A DNA stretch of 64,000 nucleotides from Streptococcaceae bacterium (GTDB lineage Bacteria > Bacillota > Bacilli > Lactobacillales > Streptococcaceae). The stretch is from positions 1-64,000 of the forward strand of contig JAIRUZ010000032.1 of assembly GCA_031254115.1 (NCBI GenBank). The letters run 5' to 3'. Shown here piece after piece: positions 27,703-36,515 of this stretch. The notes under the pieces are model-generated. The model was not told the DNA's origin. It saw only the letters and a list, made by a program, of their open reading frames with translations, and did not search any database. The position numbers and the translations under genes were made by a program. Every line of letters begins with the position of its first letter. Position 1 is the first letter of the stretch.

Positions 27703-28654
27703 TTTGTACGCCTCCTCCTGCGCGACACACGTCAAACGCCAATTCAGGGAAATTTTCCTGACATTTTTTGAGCAATTTTTGCGCGTCTTGCGCATTTGTG
27801 ATTATTTTCACGTTTGGCCCCGCATCCAGCGTCACAAATGCCAAAAGCCCTGATTTGTAGCAGCTTTCCACAAAAGCGATTAACGCGCGCGTCTCGTCTG
27901 TAAAATAATCAAACGGCGTGCTGCAGCTGCGATTCAGTGCGTGCATCGAAAGCGCGTTTTCTTGCGCAATCAGCCCAATTTGCTCGCTATCAGCTGACAC
28001 AATCGCACGTTTCATGTCTGTCAGCTGACGCGCCGAATGCTCGACCCATTTTCCGTACAGAGGCGACGTTTGCGCGCGCTGCATGCCAAGCGTTGAGCTG
28101 ATTTTCTTTTCGCTGCCACTCACGTGCGCCGCAATCATCGTCAGGCCAATATCGTCGTCATAAAAGCTCTCAGCAAATGAGCTTGCATCGTCTGTACCCG
28201 CGTGCCATTCGGCAAAATTTCCAAACAGCGAACGAGACGCTGAGCCCGAGCCGCGTCGTGCCAAACGCGAGAGGTCTGTCAGCCCCAAATCAAGTGATAA
28301 GAGCCCGTTCATTGCAGCAGCAAGCGCCGCAAAGCTCGAGGCTGAACTCGCAAGGCCAGCAGCCGTTGGGACGTGATTTTCGGACGTGACAGCAACCGCT
28401 GGAAAATCACCAAATTGGCCGCGAAAAAGCTCCAGAAAGCTGTGAATGCGCGCGCTGTCAGCGGACGCACCATTCAAAATCAGCTCATCAGAAGCCTTCG
28501 AGTGCTCAAAACGAACCGTCGTTGTCGTATAAAATTTGTCGAGCGTCAATGAAAGGCTTGACGTCGTCGGAAGATTGAGCGCCACGTCGCGCTTGCCCCA
28601 ATATTTAATCAGTGCAATATTTGTATGCGCCGTTGCCGTGATTTGATTTGCCAT
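27695..28654 (-). CDS. mvaD: Diphosphomevalonate decarboxylase
   Basis: ATP-dependent decarboxylation of mevalonate diphosphate to IPP. Seen: NIALIKYWGKRD, AAGLASSASSFAALAAA (GHMP loop), RRGSGSASRSLFG and VTLDAGPNVK. 319 aa, family length. First gene of the three-gene run. Mevalonate kinase (mvaK1), its usual first partner, is not next to it. An extended -10 box lies 7 nt before the ATG with no ribosome site. Confidence 0.96.
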   Translation of the reverse strand: MANQITATAHTNIALIKYWGKRDVALNLPTTSSLSLTLDKFYTTTTVRFEHSKASDELILNGASADSARIHSFLELFRGQFGDFPAVAVTSENHVPTAAGLASSASSFAALAAAMNGLLSLDLGLTDLSRLARRGSGSASRSLFGNFAEWHAGTDDASSFAESFYDDDIGLTMIAAHVSGSEKKISSTLGMQRAQTSPLYGKWVEHSARQLTDMKRAIVSADSEQIGLIAQENALSMHALNRSCSTPFDYFTDETRALIAFVESCYKSGLLAFVTLDAGPNVKIITNAQDAQKLLKKCQENFPELAFDVCRAGGGVQID

Positions 28655-28661
28655 TCTTTTA

Positions 28662-28670
28662 ATTATAGCA
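28662..28670 (-). promoter_or_regulatory. Extended -10 promoter of the mva genes, leaderless start
   Basis: TGCTATAAT on the minus strand (TATAAT at 28662-28667), 7 nt before ATG 28654. Confidence 0.6.
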
Positions 28671-28744
28671 CAAACGTATGCCTAATTTTCGAGAGTATCC
28701 CAGATGTCAATGGACTTCATTTTTACGTCAAAAGAACGCATTTT

Positions 28745-30091
28745 TTAGAAAAATGCGTGGTAAAGTGCTTGGACGGCTTTTTCTTCGTCAACGGATTTGA
28801 CGACAAACATAATGGCGTATTCGCTCGCGCCTTGCGAGAGCATTTTGATATTGACGCGGCTGTCAGACAGGGCTTTTGCCGCGCGCGCCGTGACGCCGAT
28901 ATGTGCGCGCATACCTTCGCCCACCAGCATGACAATTGACAACTGGTGCTCAAAATTCAACACATCAGGATGCAGTGTTTCAGCGAGTTTATTCAAAATC
29001 GCACGCTCATTTTCCTTGCCCAAAAAGACATCGCGAATAATAATCGAAATATCGTCAATGCCTGTTGGCATGTGCTCAAAGCGAACGCCGAGCTCCTCAA
29101 ACGCCGAGAGCATTTTTCGACCGAAACCGACTTCTCGGTTCAGCAGATATTTGCTCAGATTGAGCGTTGAAAAACCGCCGTCTGATGCAATGCCAACGAC
29201 TGGCGTGACATTTTTTGTGTGCTCAACAACAATCCGCGTGCCAGGATGCGTCGGATTATTTGTATTTTTGATAACAATCGGAATTTTGGCGCGCAAAGCG
29301 GGCACAAGCGCTTCGTCATGAAGAACGGAAAAACCGCTATATGCAAGCTCGCGCATCTCGCGAAAAGTCACTTCGTCAATCGGCTGCGGATGGGGAATTA
29401 TTTTAGGATTGACTGCAAAAATGCCGTCGACATCTGTGAAATTTTCATAGAGATCGGCTTTCACGCCCGCCGCAATGATAGAGCCCGAAATATCCGAGCC
29501 TCCGCGGCTGAACGTGCAGATGGCATCCTTTTTCGTGACGCCAAAAAAACCAGGGATAATCAGCGTTTCTGGCAATTCATTGAGATAATTTATCGCTTCG
29601 TAAGACTCGGGGAGTAAGCGCGCATTGCCAGGTTCCTCGCTGACAAGAATACCCGCGTCTTTCGGAGAAACGTAGCGCGTGTCAAGCCCTGACTGCGCAA
29701 AAAAAGCCGCGACGAGCTTCGCGCAATTGTTTTCACCCGCAGCAAGAAACGTATCGTACGTGAAGGTATCCGTCTTGTCAAGCGTTGCAAGCTCGTGGAT
29801 ATGATAGGCAATCTCACGCATGACAGCCGAATCAAGTGCGAGCTCTTCTGAAATCTCAGCATAACGCGCCACAATCGCATCTTGCGTATCGCGCACGGAT
29901 TTTCCTGATTGATAGGCTTTGTAATAGGCAATCAGTAAATCCGTCACTTTGGTGTCGTCTGGCGTGCGTTTTCCTGGCGCACTGACAATGACAAATTTAC
30001 GCGCGGGGTCCATTTGGACGATGTCAAAGATTTTTTTTATCTGATCGGCAGACGCTACGGACGAGCCGCCGAATTTCACTACTTTCTTCAT
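28745..30091 (-). CDS. Aspartate kinase, monofunctional with ACT domains
   Basis: First enzyme of the Asp-derived amino-acid pathway (Lys, Thr, Met). 448 aa: N-terminal VVKFGGSSVASADQIKK, the FSRGGSDISGSIIAA substrate loop (about residue 195), and regulatory ACT repeats from about residue 300 (ISIIIRDVFLG, MLVGEGMRAHIGVTARAAKALSDSRVNIKMLSQGASE). It lies divergent from hom-thrC-thrB, as expected for threonine supply. Its promoter contains a CodY-like box and starts transcription at or near the ATG. Confidence 0.95.
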   Translation of the reverse strand: MKKVVKFGGSSVASADQIKKIFDIVQMDPARKFVIVSAPGKRTPDDTKVTDLLIAYYKAYQSGKSVRDTQDAIVARYAEISEELALDSAVMREIAYHIHELATLDKTDTFTYDTFLAAGENNCAKLVAAFFAQSGLDTRYVSPKDAGILVSEEPGNARLLPESYEAINYLNELPETLIIPGFFGVTKKDAICTFSRGGSDISGSIIAAGVKADLYENFTDVDGIFAVNPKIIPHPQPIDEVTFREMRELAYSGFSVLHDEALVPALRAKIPIVIKNTNNPTHPGTRIVVEHTKNVTPVVGIASDGGFSTLNLSKYLLNREVGFGRKMLSAFEELGVRFEHMPTGIDDISIIIRDVFLGKENERAILNKLAETLHPDVLNFEHQLSIVMLVGEGMRAHIGVTARAAKALSDSRVNIKMLSQGASEYAIMFVVKSVDEEKAVQALYHAFF

Positions 30092-30098
30092 AGCCTAG

Positions 30099-30127
30099 AT
30101 TTTATAGTATTTTCAGAAAATTTTCAA
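30099..30127 (-). promoter_or_regulatory. Aspartokinase promoter with overlapping CodY-like box
   Basis: TTGAAA (30122-30127) and TAAAAT (30099-30104) on the minus strand with 17 bp between them. The ATG is only 7 nt beyond the -10 box. Positions 30108-30122 read TATTTTCAGAAAATT, one mismatch from the CodY consensus AATTTTCWGAAAATT, and fill the spacer. Repression by CodY in amino-acid excess is inferred. Confidence 0.7.
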
Positions 30128-30225
30128 GTCAAAATGCGATAAAAGCAATGGCCGTATCTTCGCTGACGTTGTCAGTTACGCTGTCCTTTCTCGCTATATC
30201 GCTAAAGCGATAAGTCGAAAGGCAA

Positions 30226-30286
30226 CCCGACAAGTCGCTAATGGTCACACGAAAAGCGCTAGGGCGCATTTCCTAGCTTTCCCATT
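30226..30286 (-). repeat. Conserved intergenic element, copy B
   Basis: On the minus strand CCAATGGGAAAGCTAGGAA and GACTTGTCGGGTTGC match element A at 24054-24122. It lies between the divergent aspartokinase and hom genes. A further hairpin (TCGCTATATCGC/GCGATAA type, about 30190-30212) follows on its 3' side. Function unknown. Confidence 0.5.
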
Positions 30287-30287
30287 G

Positions 30288-30333
30288 GTAAAATGTTGCA
30301 AATAGTATCGTTTGCAACATTTTACGTTATAAT
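30288..30333 (+). promoter_or_regulatory. hom promoter with a 15-bp inverted repeat
   Basis: GTAAAATGTTGCAAA and TTTGCAACATTTTAC form perfect 15-bp arms (30288-30302 and 30311-30325) around 8 bp. They end 2 bp before the -10 box TATAAT (30328-30333), so the repeat covers the -35 region. The ATG follows 6 nt after the -10 box with no ribosome site. The repeat is probably an operator. A consensus -35 is absent, which would fit an activator. Confidence 0.65.
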
Positions 30334-30339
30334 AAGCCT

Positions 30340-31632
30340 ATGAAATCAATTCAGATAGCCCTTTTGGGATGCGGCACGGTGGGCGCTGGTGTCGCCCAGA
30401 TTTTGCGGCAAAACCAAGCGATTATCCGTGTAAAAACGGGGGTGGCGCTTGAAATTGCGGCCGTTCTCGTGCGTGACAAAACGAAAAATTATCCGGTTGC
30501 CCCTGAACTTTTGACGACGGATTTTGAGGCGATTTTGAACGCGCCCGAAATCAAGCTCGTGGTTGAGCTGACAAATGGAATTGAGCCCGCGTCAAGCTTT
30601 ATGCTGCGCGCGATGGCGGCTGGCAAACATGTGATTTCGGCAAATAAAGCGGCCGTGGTGGCAAATTATGCGGCGCTGATGGCGGCGTCCGCCCGAAATC
30701 ACGTCATGTTCCGCTACGAGGCGGCGGTTGCTGGCGGCATTCCGATTTTGGACGCGTTGCAAGCGCCACTCAACTCAAACGACATTGAAGAAATTAACGG
30801 CATTATCAACGGCACGACGAATTTCATTTTGACGCAAATGACTGAAAATGGCTGGAGTTACGAGCAAGCGCTCATTGAGGCGCAAAAGCTCGGATTTGCC
30901 GAAGCTGATCCGACGGCGGACGTGGCTGGCATTGATGCGGCAAATAAGCTCGCGATACTAGCTGCTATTGCGTTTGGAAAGTTGCTTGACGTCAGTGACA
31001 TTCCGACAGCTGGCATTCACACGATTACGGCGGACGATATCGCCGTGGCGGACGAACTTGGCTACACGATTAAATTACTTGCTACGGTTAAAAAGTCAGA
31101 AAATAAGTTGCAATTTTCTGTCAGTCCGACTTTGGTGCCGAAAAAACACTTGCTCGCAAATGTGCGCAACGAGATGAACGCTGTTTTTGTGCGCGGCAAT
31201 GCGGTCGGCGAGCTTATTTTTTACGGCGCGGGCGCAGGCGGTTTGCCGACAGGATCGGCTGTGGTGGGCGACGCGATTGAGATTGCAAATGCCCTAGACA
31301 AAGGCGCCGCATTTGACAGCTATGTCAATCAGCTCGCTAGTACGCCGCTTGTGTCGCTTGGCGAAGGCGAAAACAAGTATTACATTCGACTTGTTGGCAA
31401 AAACAAGCCCGGCGTTCTCGGAAAGATTGCAACGATGCTGGGCGAATTTGGCGTGCTCATCACGGGCGTGGTGCAGCCTGAAACGACGGCGGCGCGTGCG
31501 ACGATGATTTTTACCGTTGGGCAATGCGAGCGCGCGCAGCTTGACGCGGCGCTTCGTCAGCTACAGCTTGTCACAAGTGAGCTTACTGATGGCGCGGAAA
31601 TTGACGTGAAAGAAATTATGAGAATATTATGA
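30340..31632 (+). CDS. hom: Homoserine dehydrogenase
   Basis: NAD(P)-dependent reduction of aspartate semialdehyde to homoserine. 430 aa: GCGTVGAGVAQIL (Rossmann loop), VISANKAAVV, EAAVAGGIPILD, INGIINGTTNFILTQM, FAEADPTADVAGIDAANKLAIL, and a C-terminal ACT domain (YYIRLVGKNKPGVLGKIA). Family length and all main motifs are present. It overlaps thrC by 4 nt (ATGA). Confidence 0.96.
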   Translation: MKSIQIALLGCGTVGAGVAQILRQNQAIIRVKTGVALEIAAVLVRDKTKNYPVAPELLTTDFEAILNAPEIKLVVELTNGIEPASSFMLRAMAAGKHVISANKAAVVANYAALMAASARNHVMFRYEAAVAGGIPILDALQAPLNSNDIEEINGIINGTTNFILTQMTENGWSYEQALIEAQKLGFAEADPTADVAGIDAANKLAILAAIAFGKLLDVSDIPTAGIHTITADDIAVADELGYTIKLLATVKKSENKLQFSVSPTLVPKKHLLANVRNEMNAVFVRGNAVGELIFYGAGAGGLPTGSAVVGDAIEIANALDKGAAFDSYVNQLASTPLVSLGEGENKYYIRLVGKNKPGVLGKIATMLGEFGVLITGVVQPETTAARATMIFTVGQCERAQLDAALRQLQLVTSELTDGAEIDVKEIMRIL

Positions 31633-33056
31633 AATTTACAAGCACACGAAATGAAAAGTTGCAGCTGACAGCGGCCGAAGCGATTGTCAAAGGGCTGTCA
31701 GACGACGGCGGGCTCTTTGTGCCCGTCAGTTTTCCGGCTATCAGCGCTGACGAATTTTTAGGGCGCTCCTATTTTGAAATCGCAGAGATTGTCCTCGGAA
31801 AATTTTTAGACGCGGATTTTTCGGCGGACGAAATCGCGGCTTTTGTCCACGCGGCGTATGACGACGCGTTGCCGGCCGCTCTGTCAGCGCTGACAGAGAC
31901 CGAAAGCGTGCTCGAGCTGTTTCACGGGCACACGGCGGCGTTCAAAGACGTGGCTTTGCAGCTTTTGCCGCATTTACTCAGCGCGAGTTTGCAAAAGCTC
32001 GGCGAAAAACGGCGCGCGGTGATTTTGACTGCCACATCAGGCGACACAGGAAGCGCCGTGATGTCAGGCTTTGCGGAGGTTGCACAAACCGAAGTGATTG
32101 TATTTTATCCCGCTAAGGGCATTTCTGATATTCAGCGCCTGCAAATGACGACGCAAAGCGCCGAAAATGTCCATGCTGTGGCGCTTCGCGGCAATTTTGA
32201 CGATGCGCAGCAAGCGGTCAAAGCGATTTTTCAGGACACAGAATTTGTCGAAAAATTTTCGGCCGACTCTTTTTTCACCAGCGCAAATTCGATTAATTTC
32301 GGGCGGCTTTTGCCCCAAATCGTCTATTATTTCTGGGCGTACAGCGCGCTTGCTACTTCTGGGCGCATAAAGCCTGACGAAGCCATTGATTTTAGCGTTC
32401 CCACGGGAAATTTTGGCAATATTCTCGCCGGATTTTACGCCAAAAAAATGGGCTTGCCTGTAAGCAAGCTGATTTGCGCGACCAATAAAAATGCCGTGCT
32501 TTTTGACTTTTTTGAAACGGGAATTTATGACCGCAACCGCGCGTTTCACGTGACAAATTCACCGTCGATGGACATTCTTGTGAGTTCAAATTTTGAGCGG
32601 CTCATTCACGCATTTGGTGGGGAAAAAATGGTGCTTAAGACCCAAGCTGCGCTTGAAAAAACGGGCCGTTACGAGGTGCCCGCTGACATTCTCGGCAAAA
32701 TGAAAGAAACATTTGTGAGCTACACGCTGGATGATTTGGCAACGTCTGCGCTGATTGCCGACGCTGCCGAAAATCACGCGTATGTGCTGGATCCGCATAC
32801 GGCCGTGGCTTACGGCAGCGTCGCTTACGAGCGCGCCATGACGGACGTGCCCCATCACGCGGTGATTCTTGCGACCGCGTCCCCGTATAAGTTTGACGAA
32901 ACGGTCGCGCGTGCGCTGGGGCGAACACTTCCCGCAGTTCAAGCGCCAAGCTCTCTGTCAGGGCTGACAGAACGCGCCGTCACGCAAACGCGGCAGATTG
33001 ATAAAACAGACGTTCGTGCCGTGATACAGGAGGTTTTAAGCCATGATGAATTTTAG
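31629..33056 (+). CDS. thrC: Threonine synthase
   Basis: PLP enzyme converting O-phosphohomoserine to threonine. 475 aa: KFTSTRNEKLQLTAAEAIVKGLS start, the PLP lysine in FHGHTAAFKDVALQLLP, TATSGDTGSAVMSGF, SINFGRLLPQIVYYFWAY and PTGNFGNILAGFYAKKMGLP. It carries one exact palindrome (read ALSALTETE) and one near-copy. Second gene of hom-thrC-thrB. It overlaps thrB by 14 nt. Confidence 0.96.
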   Translation: MKFTSTRNEKLQLTAAEAIVKGLSDDGGLFVPVSFPAISADEFLGRSYFEIAEIVLGKFLDADFSADEIAAFVHAAYDDALPAALSALTETESVLELFHGHTAAFKDVALQLLPHLLSASLQKLGEKRRAVILTATSGDTGSAVMSGFAEVAQTEVIVFYPAKGISDIQRLQMTTQSAENVHAVALRGNFDDAQQAVKAIFQDTEFVEKFSADSFFTSANSINFGRLLPQIVYYFWAYSALATSGRIKPDEAIDFSVPTGNFGNILAGFYAKKMGLPVSKLICATNKNAVLFDFFETGIYDRNRAFHVTNSPSMDILVSSNFERLIHAFGGEKMVLKTQAALEKTGRYEVPADILGKMKETFVSYTLDDLATSALIADAAENHAYVLDPHTAVAYGSVAYERAMTDVPHHAVILATASPYKFDETVARALGRTLPAVQAPSSLSGLTERAVTQTRQIDKTDVRAVIQEVLSHDEF

Positions 33057-34002
33057 CGCGCAAGGCGAAAGTGCCAAGCTCGGATTTGACGACGTGCTGG
33101 GCGAAGTTGAGAAAAAGCCTGCTTTTTTTGGCACGCTTTCTGGGCGAAAAATCCGCGTGCCAGCGACTTCGGCAAATCTTGGCTGCGGCTTTGACAGCCT
33201 CGGGCTCGCACTTACGCTTTATTTGACCGTTGAAATCGGCGCGGTGTCTGACGTTTGGGAAGTCGTGCACGATTTTGGCGCGGCGATTCCGTCTGACGCA
33301 ACGAATCTTATCGTTGCGAGCGCGCTCAAGCTCTCAAACACGCTTTTGCCACATATTCTTTATGTCACGTCTGACATTCCGCTTGAGCACGGGCTTGGCA
33401 GCTCGTCGTCTGCGATTGTGGCAGGAATTGAACTCGCCAATTTGCTGGCACAATTGCGACTGACAACAGACGAAAAATTGCGCCTCGCATGTGCGTTTGA
33501 AGGTCACCCTGATAATGTCGCGCCTGCACTTTTAGGCGGGCTCATCGTCGCGAGCTACAACGCGGAAAGCCTGACGCATCAGACGTTGCCCGCGCCCACT
33601 TGTGCGCTGATTGTCGTGGTTCCGCCTTACAATGTTTCAACAAAAAAAGCGCGCGACGTGCTGCCTGAAACTTACAGCCGCGCGCACGCAGCTATTGCCT
33701 CGGCGAATGCGAATGTTCTGGTTGCAAGTCTCGCAAAGGGCGATTTGACACTGGCCGGCCGCCTCATGGAGCAAGATTTATTTCACGAAACTTATCGCGC
33801 CGCGCTTATTCCCGATCTCAAAAAAGTCCGCGCGATTGCCCATGACAACGCGGCTTACGGCACGTATCTTTCGGGTGCTGGATCAACTATCATGACGCTC
33901 ACGTCAGCTGACAAGGCGCCACAGCTTCTGTCAGCGCTGACAAAACATTACACGGACGTCCGTCAGCTGGCGGTTGACACAGCTGGCGCTACGACTTACT
34001 AG
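33043..34002 (+). CDS. thrB: Homoserine kinase with N-terminal extension
   Basis: GHMP kinase making O-phosphohomoserine for thrC. IRVPATSANLGCGFDSLGLALT and PLEHGLGSSSSAIVAGIELAN (ATP loop) are present, and GTYLSGAGSTIM is motif 3. The start at 33043 has a GGAGG site 9 nt upstream. It gives 319 aa with about 36 residues before the usual family start (R-K-I-R-V-P), so a short extension exists, although an internal start cannot be excluded. It has a palindrome near the C-terminus (LLSALTKHY). Confidence 0.93.
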   Translation: MMNFSAQGESAKLGFDDVLGEVEKKPAFFGTLSGRKIRVPATSANLGCGFDSLGLALTLYLTVEIGAVSDVWEVVHDFGAAIPSDATNLIVASALKLSNTLLPHILYVTSDIPLEHGLGSSSSAIVAGIELANLLAQLRLTTDEKLRLACAFEGHPDNVAPALLGGLIVASYNAESLTHQTLPAPTCALIVVVPPYNVSTKKARDVLPETYSRAHAAIASANANVLVASLAKGDLTLAGRLMEQDLFHETYRAALIPDLKKVRAIAHDNAAYGTYLSGAGSTIMTLTSADKAPQLLSALTKHYTDVRQLAVDTAGATTY

Positions 34003-34021
34003 ACTTGTTTCAATAAAAAAA

Positions 34022-34966
34022 ATGACAGTTAAAACTTTTCTCAATTTCACGCGCATTCAGACGTTGCCCGCCGGGCTTCTTGCACCGCTTGCAGGCGTTA
34101 TGTACAGCCTCTGGCGCTTTCACAGTTTTCATGCGCTCACGAGCCTCCTTTTTTTCATCGGCATGATTGCCATCAATCTTTTTGTTTCCGCGTGGAACAA
34201 TCTCATGGATTTCAGGAAGGCCAAGGATCCCGAGTACAAGGCGCACGAAAATATTCTTGCGACGCGCCATATTCCCGAACGGCTGGCGTGGCAGATTTGT
34301 CTGGGGCTTTTGGCGCTTGATTTGGTAATCGGGCTTGTTGTGAGCGCGCTCACAAATCTTGCGATTTTGCCCGTTGGCGGCGTCGCGTTTCTCATCGCGG
34401 TTTTCTATACTTACGGCCCGTTTGCCTTTTCGCGTTTTCCGCTCGGCGAAGTGCTTGCAGGTCTTTGCGAGGGCGCGCTTTCATTTTTCATGGCAATTTA
34501 TGTCAATTCTTTTCAAATGGCTTATTTCGCGATTTATTTTGACGGCTGGAAAATGACGTGGAATTGGGATTTCAGCGTCCTTTTGCCAATTGTGCTGGTT
34601 GCGATTGGCTGTTTTGCGCAAAATTTCAACGTCATGTTCTCTGATAATATCTGCGACCTCGCGCAGGACGTGCGAAATGAGCGCTTTACCTTACCATTTT
34701 ATCTAACAAAAGCGCGCGCGCTGCGGCTTTTCTGGGTTCCTTATAGCGTTGCGGCTCTGTCAGCGCTGACAGCCATTCTTTTAGGCATTTTGCCGATTTT
34801 TTCGCTGCTGATGGCGCTCATCATTCCTTTCGTTTGGCGCAATACGCGCCGCTTTCGTGCAAATCCTGTCAAATCTGAAACGTTCACCCTGCAAGTCAAC
34901 ACGCTCATGCTTTTTAACGGCGCACTTGCAGCCACACTACTTTTAGGAGTACTTTTTCATGGATAA
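34022..34966 (+). CDS. menA: UbiA-type prenyltransferase, probable MenA
   Basis: Membrane enzyme attaching a polyprenyl chain to 1,4-dihydroxy-2-naphthoate in menaquinone synthesis. It has eight or so hydrophobic segments, the first Asp-rich motif in WNNLMDFRKAKDPEYKAHENI and the second in SDNICDLAQDVRNERFTLPFYL. The track start is a TTG at 33974 inside thrB. ATG 34022 (314 aa) matches the family start (TFLNFTRIQTLPAGLLAP), though it lacks a clear ribosome site and may be coupled to thrB. Other menaquinone genes are not in the window. Palindrome read as ALSALTAIL. Confidence 0.83.
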   Translation: MTVKTFLNFTRIQTLPAGLLAPLAGVMYSLWRFHSFHALTSLLFFIGMIAINLFVSAWNNLMDFRKAKDPEYKAHENILATRHIPERLAWQICLGLLALDLVIGLVVSALTNLAILPVGGVAFLIAVFYTYGPFAFSRFPLGEVLAGLCEGALSFFMAIYVNSFQMAYFAIYFDGWKMTWNWDFSVLLPIVLVAIGCFAQNFNVMFSDNICDLAQDVRNERFTLPFYLTKARALRLFWVPYSVAALSALTAILLGILPIFSLLMALIIPFVWRNTRRFRANPVKSETFTLQVNTLMLFNGALAATLLLGVLFHG

Positions 34967-35957
34967 TCAAACACTCACGTGCCGCCTCGCGAGCCACGGG
35001 CTTCTGTCAGCTGACAAGACGGCTCTTGAAGCGATCGAAAATACGGTCGGCATTCAGGCGCAAGAACAGGCGCACGCAGCTGCAATCAGCATTTTTTTGC
35101 GCAGCGGCTGCACGCAAGAAGAGCTTGCCCACCTGTACGCCCAGCAAAAAGTCGTCCTCAGTTGGGCCAATCGCTGGACGCTGCACCTGTTTACCTACGA
35201 CGACTGGGAATTGCTCATCAACGCGCGCCAAGGCGAAAACCTGCCGTACAGCTATTTTCAGGGCTATGGCGAGCATGCCGAAGCAATTTTGGACGATGTC
35301 AATGCGGCGCTCATCAGGCGCGGCGCACTCACCAAAAGCGAGATTGTGGACATTATTCGCACGCATCTCCCTGATTTTTCGACGCAATCGTATCTGCATT
35401 ATGCGATTATGCACAGCGTCGCGCGCACAGGGCTTGCCTACATTGACGCGGCTTCTCCCGTCACCAATCGGCGATTTGTTTACGCGAAAAATTTCAAGCG
35501 AATTTCGGCAAACGAAGCGATCGAAAAGCTGATTCCGCGCTATCTCGCAGGTTTTGGTCCCGCAACTTTTGACGATTTTTGCAAATGGGCGGGGCTCAAA
35601 AAAACGACAGTCAAGCCGTTTGCAAAGCTCTTTGAAAATGTTGCAAATCCTGTCGCAGAGCCGCGTGCGCTGACAAAAAATCGCGTCATTTTGGGCGCGC
35701 GATTTGACAGTTTGATGACGGGTTATTTCGACAAAACGTGGCTCGTGCCCGCTGACAAGATTGCCACCATGTGGACGAAAAATGGCTTTCTGCTCGCGCC
35801 GATTCTCTACGACGGCCAGCTCGTCGGCCATTGGAATTACAAAATGGTCGGAAAAAATGTCACTTTCACCACCGAAATCTGGGGCGCGTGCGACACCGCA
35901 CAACTCAAGCAAAAATTTGACGCCGTCGCAAATTTCCTCCAAAAAACAAGAAAATGA
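34959..35957 (+). CDS. Winged-helix DNA-binding (HTH_42/YcaQ-AlkX-like) protein
   Basis: 332-aa protein of the HTH_42 family: GIQAQEQAHAAAISIFLRSG at the start, LSWANRWTLHLFTYDDW, RGALTKSEIVDII, RYLAGFGPATFDDFCKWAGL and WLVPADKIATMWTKNGFLLAP. Relatives such as YcaQ/AlkX are DNA glycosylases for bulky lesions or cross-links, but many members have no assigned role. Good GGAG site, overlapping menA by 8 nt. Confidence 0.8.
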   Translation: MDNQTLTCRLASHGLLSADKTALEAIENTVGIQAQEQAHAAAISIFLRSGCTQEELAHLYAQQKVVLSWANRWTLHLFTYDDWELLINARQGENLPYSYFQGYGEHAEAILDDVNAALIRRGALTKSEIVDIIRTHLPDFSTQSYLHYAIMHSVARTGLAYIDAASPVTNRRFVYAKNFKRISANEAIEKLIPRYLAGFGPATFDDFCKWAGLKKTTVKPFAKLFENVANPVAEPRALTKNRVILGARFDSLMTGYFDKTWLVPADKIATMWTKNGFLLAPILYDGQLVGHWNYKMVGKNVTFTTEIWGACDTAQLKQKFDAVANFLQKTRK

Positions 35958-35975
35958 GCACTGGGCTCATTTTTA
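35951..35975. terminator. Bidirectional terminator between the winged-helix gene and mreD
   Basis: AAATGAGC, ACTG, GGCTCATTTTT forms a stem with A/T runs on both sides, placed at the facing ends of two convergent genes. Confidence 0.8.
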
Positions 35976-36515
35976 ATTTTCTAGTAGCTCAGGGCTTTCT
36001 TCTTTGATTCTGCGCAGGTTGTACAGCTTTTCAAGCGGCCAAAGCAGTAAAAACGTCAGCAAAATATTCACGAGCAAGGTTGGCGCAAGCTGATACGTCA
36101 CAAAATGCGCGAGCGACACGTGCGCAAGGCCAAAAAGCACTTCAAGCGTTGGCAGCAATGTTTCAAAAACGAAAACGACGATAATGCCGCTGACGACGCG
36201 CGTCCACCGCGAATGATAAACAATTTCTCGGATTTCATAGAGAAAAAGCGCCGCGAGCGGAAATAATGCGCTTGCGAGCCCCAATACGCCGATAAAATAG
36301 GAATCATAAATCAGGCCCAAAGCCACCGTCACGCTCATCAAGAACGGCAGTCGGTGTTTTGTCACGCTGTACATCAAGACAATCAGCGACAAATGCGTCA
36401 CAGGCATCAGCAAATTTCCCGTCAGCGCTGACAGAAACTGGCTCAGATGGCTGTCAGCTAGCAACAACAAAAACAGTAAAATCGGGTCGAGAAATTCAAA
36501 GGTGTAGCGCTGCAT
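35973..36515 (-). CDS. mreD: Rod shape-determining protein MreD
   Basis: Polytopic 180-aa membrane protein with five or six hydrophobic segments, partner of MreC in peripheral cell-wall synthesis. The start overlaps the mreC stop as TGATG, so translation is coupled. It contains a dispersed palindrome (FLSALTGNL). Sequence conservation in MreD is low, so the call leans on length, topology and mreC linkage. Confidence 0.88.
   Translation of the reverse strand: MQRYTFEFLDPILLFLLLLADSHLSQFLSALTGNLLMPVTHLSLIVLMYSVTKHRLPFLMSVTVALGLIYDSYFIGVLGLASALFPLAALFLYEIREIVYHSRWTRVVSGIIVVFVFETLLPTLEVLFGLAHVSLAHFVTYQLAPTLLVNILLTFLLLWPLEKLYNLRRIKEESPELLEN

Noticed and set aside
30121-30339. T-box or amino-acid riboswitch before hom
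   Set aside because: No T-box sequence (GGTGGNACCGCG type) and no terminator/antiterminator pair. The hom transcript probably starts at the ATG.
35007-35942. 311-aa ORF on the minus strand
   Set aside because: It lies fully antisense to the winged-helix gene, which has clear family motifs. The antisense protein shows no recognisable pattern and no ribosome site.
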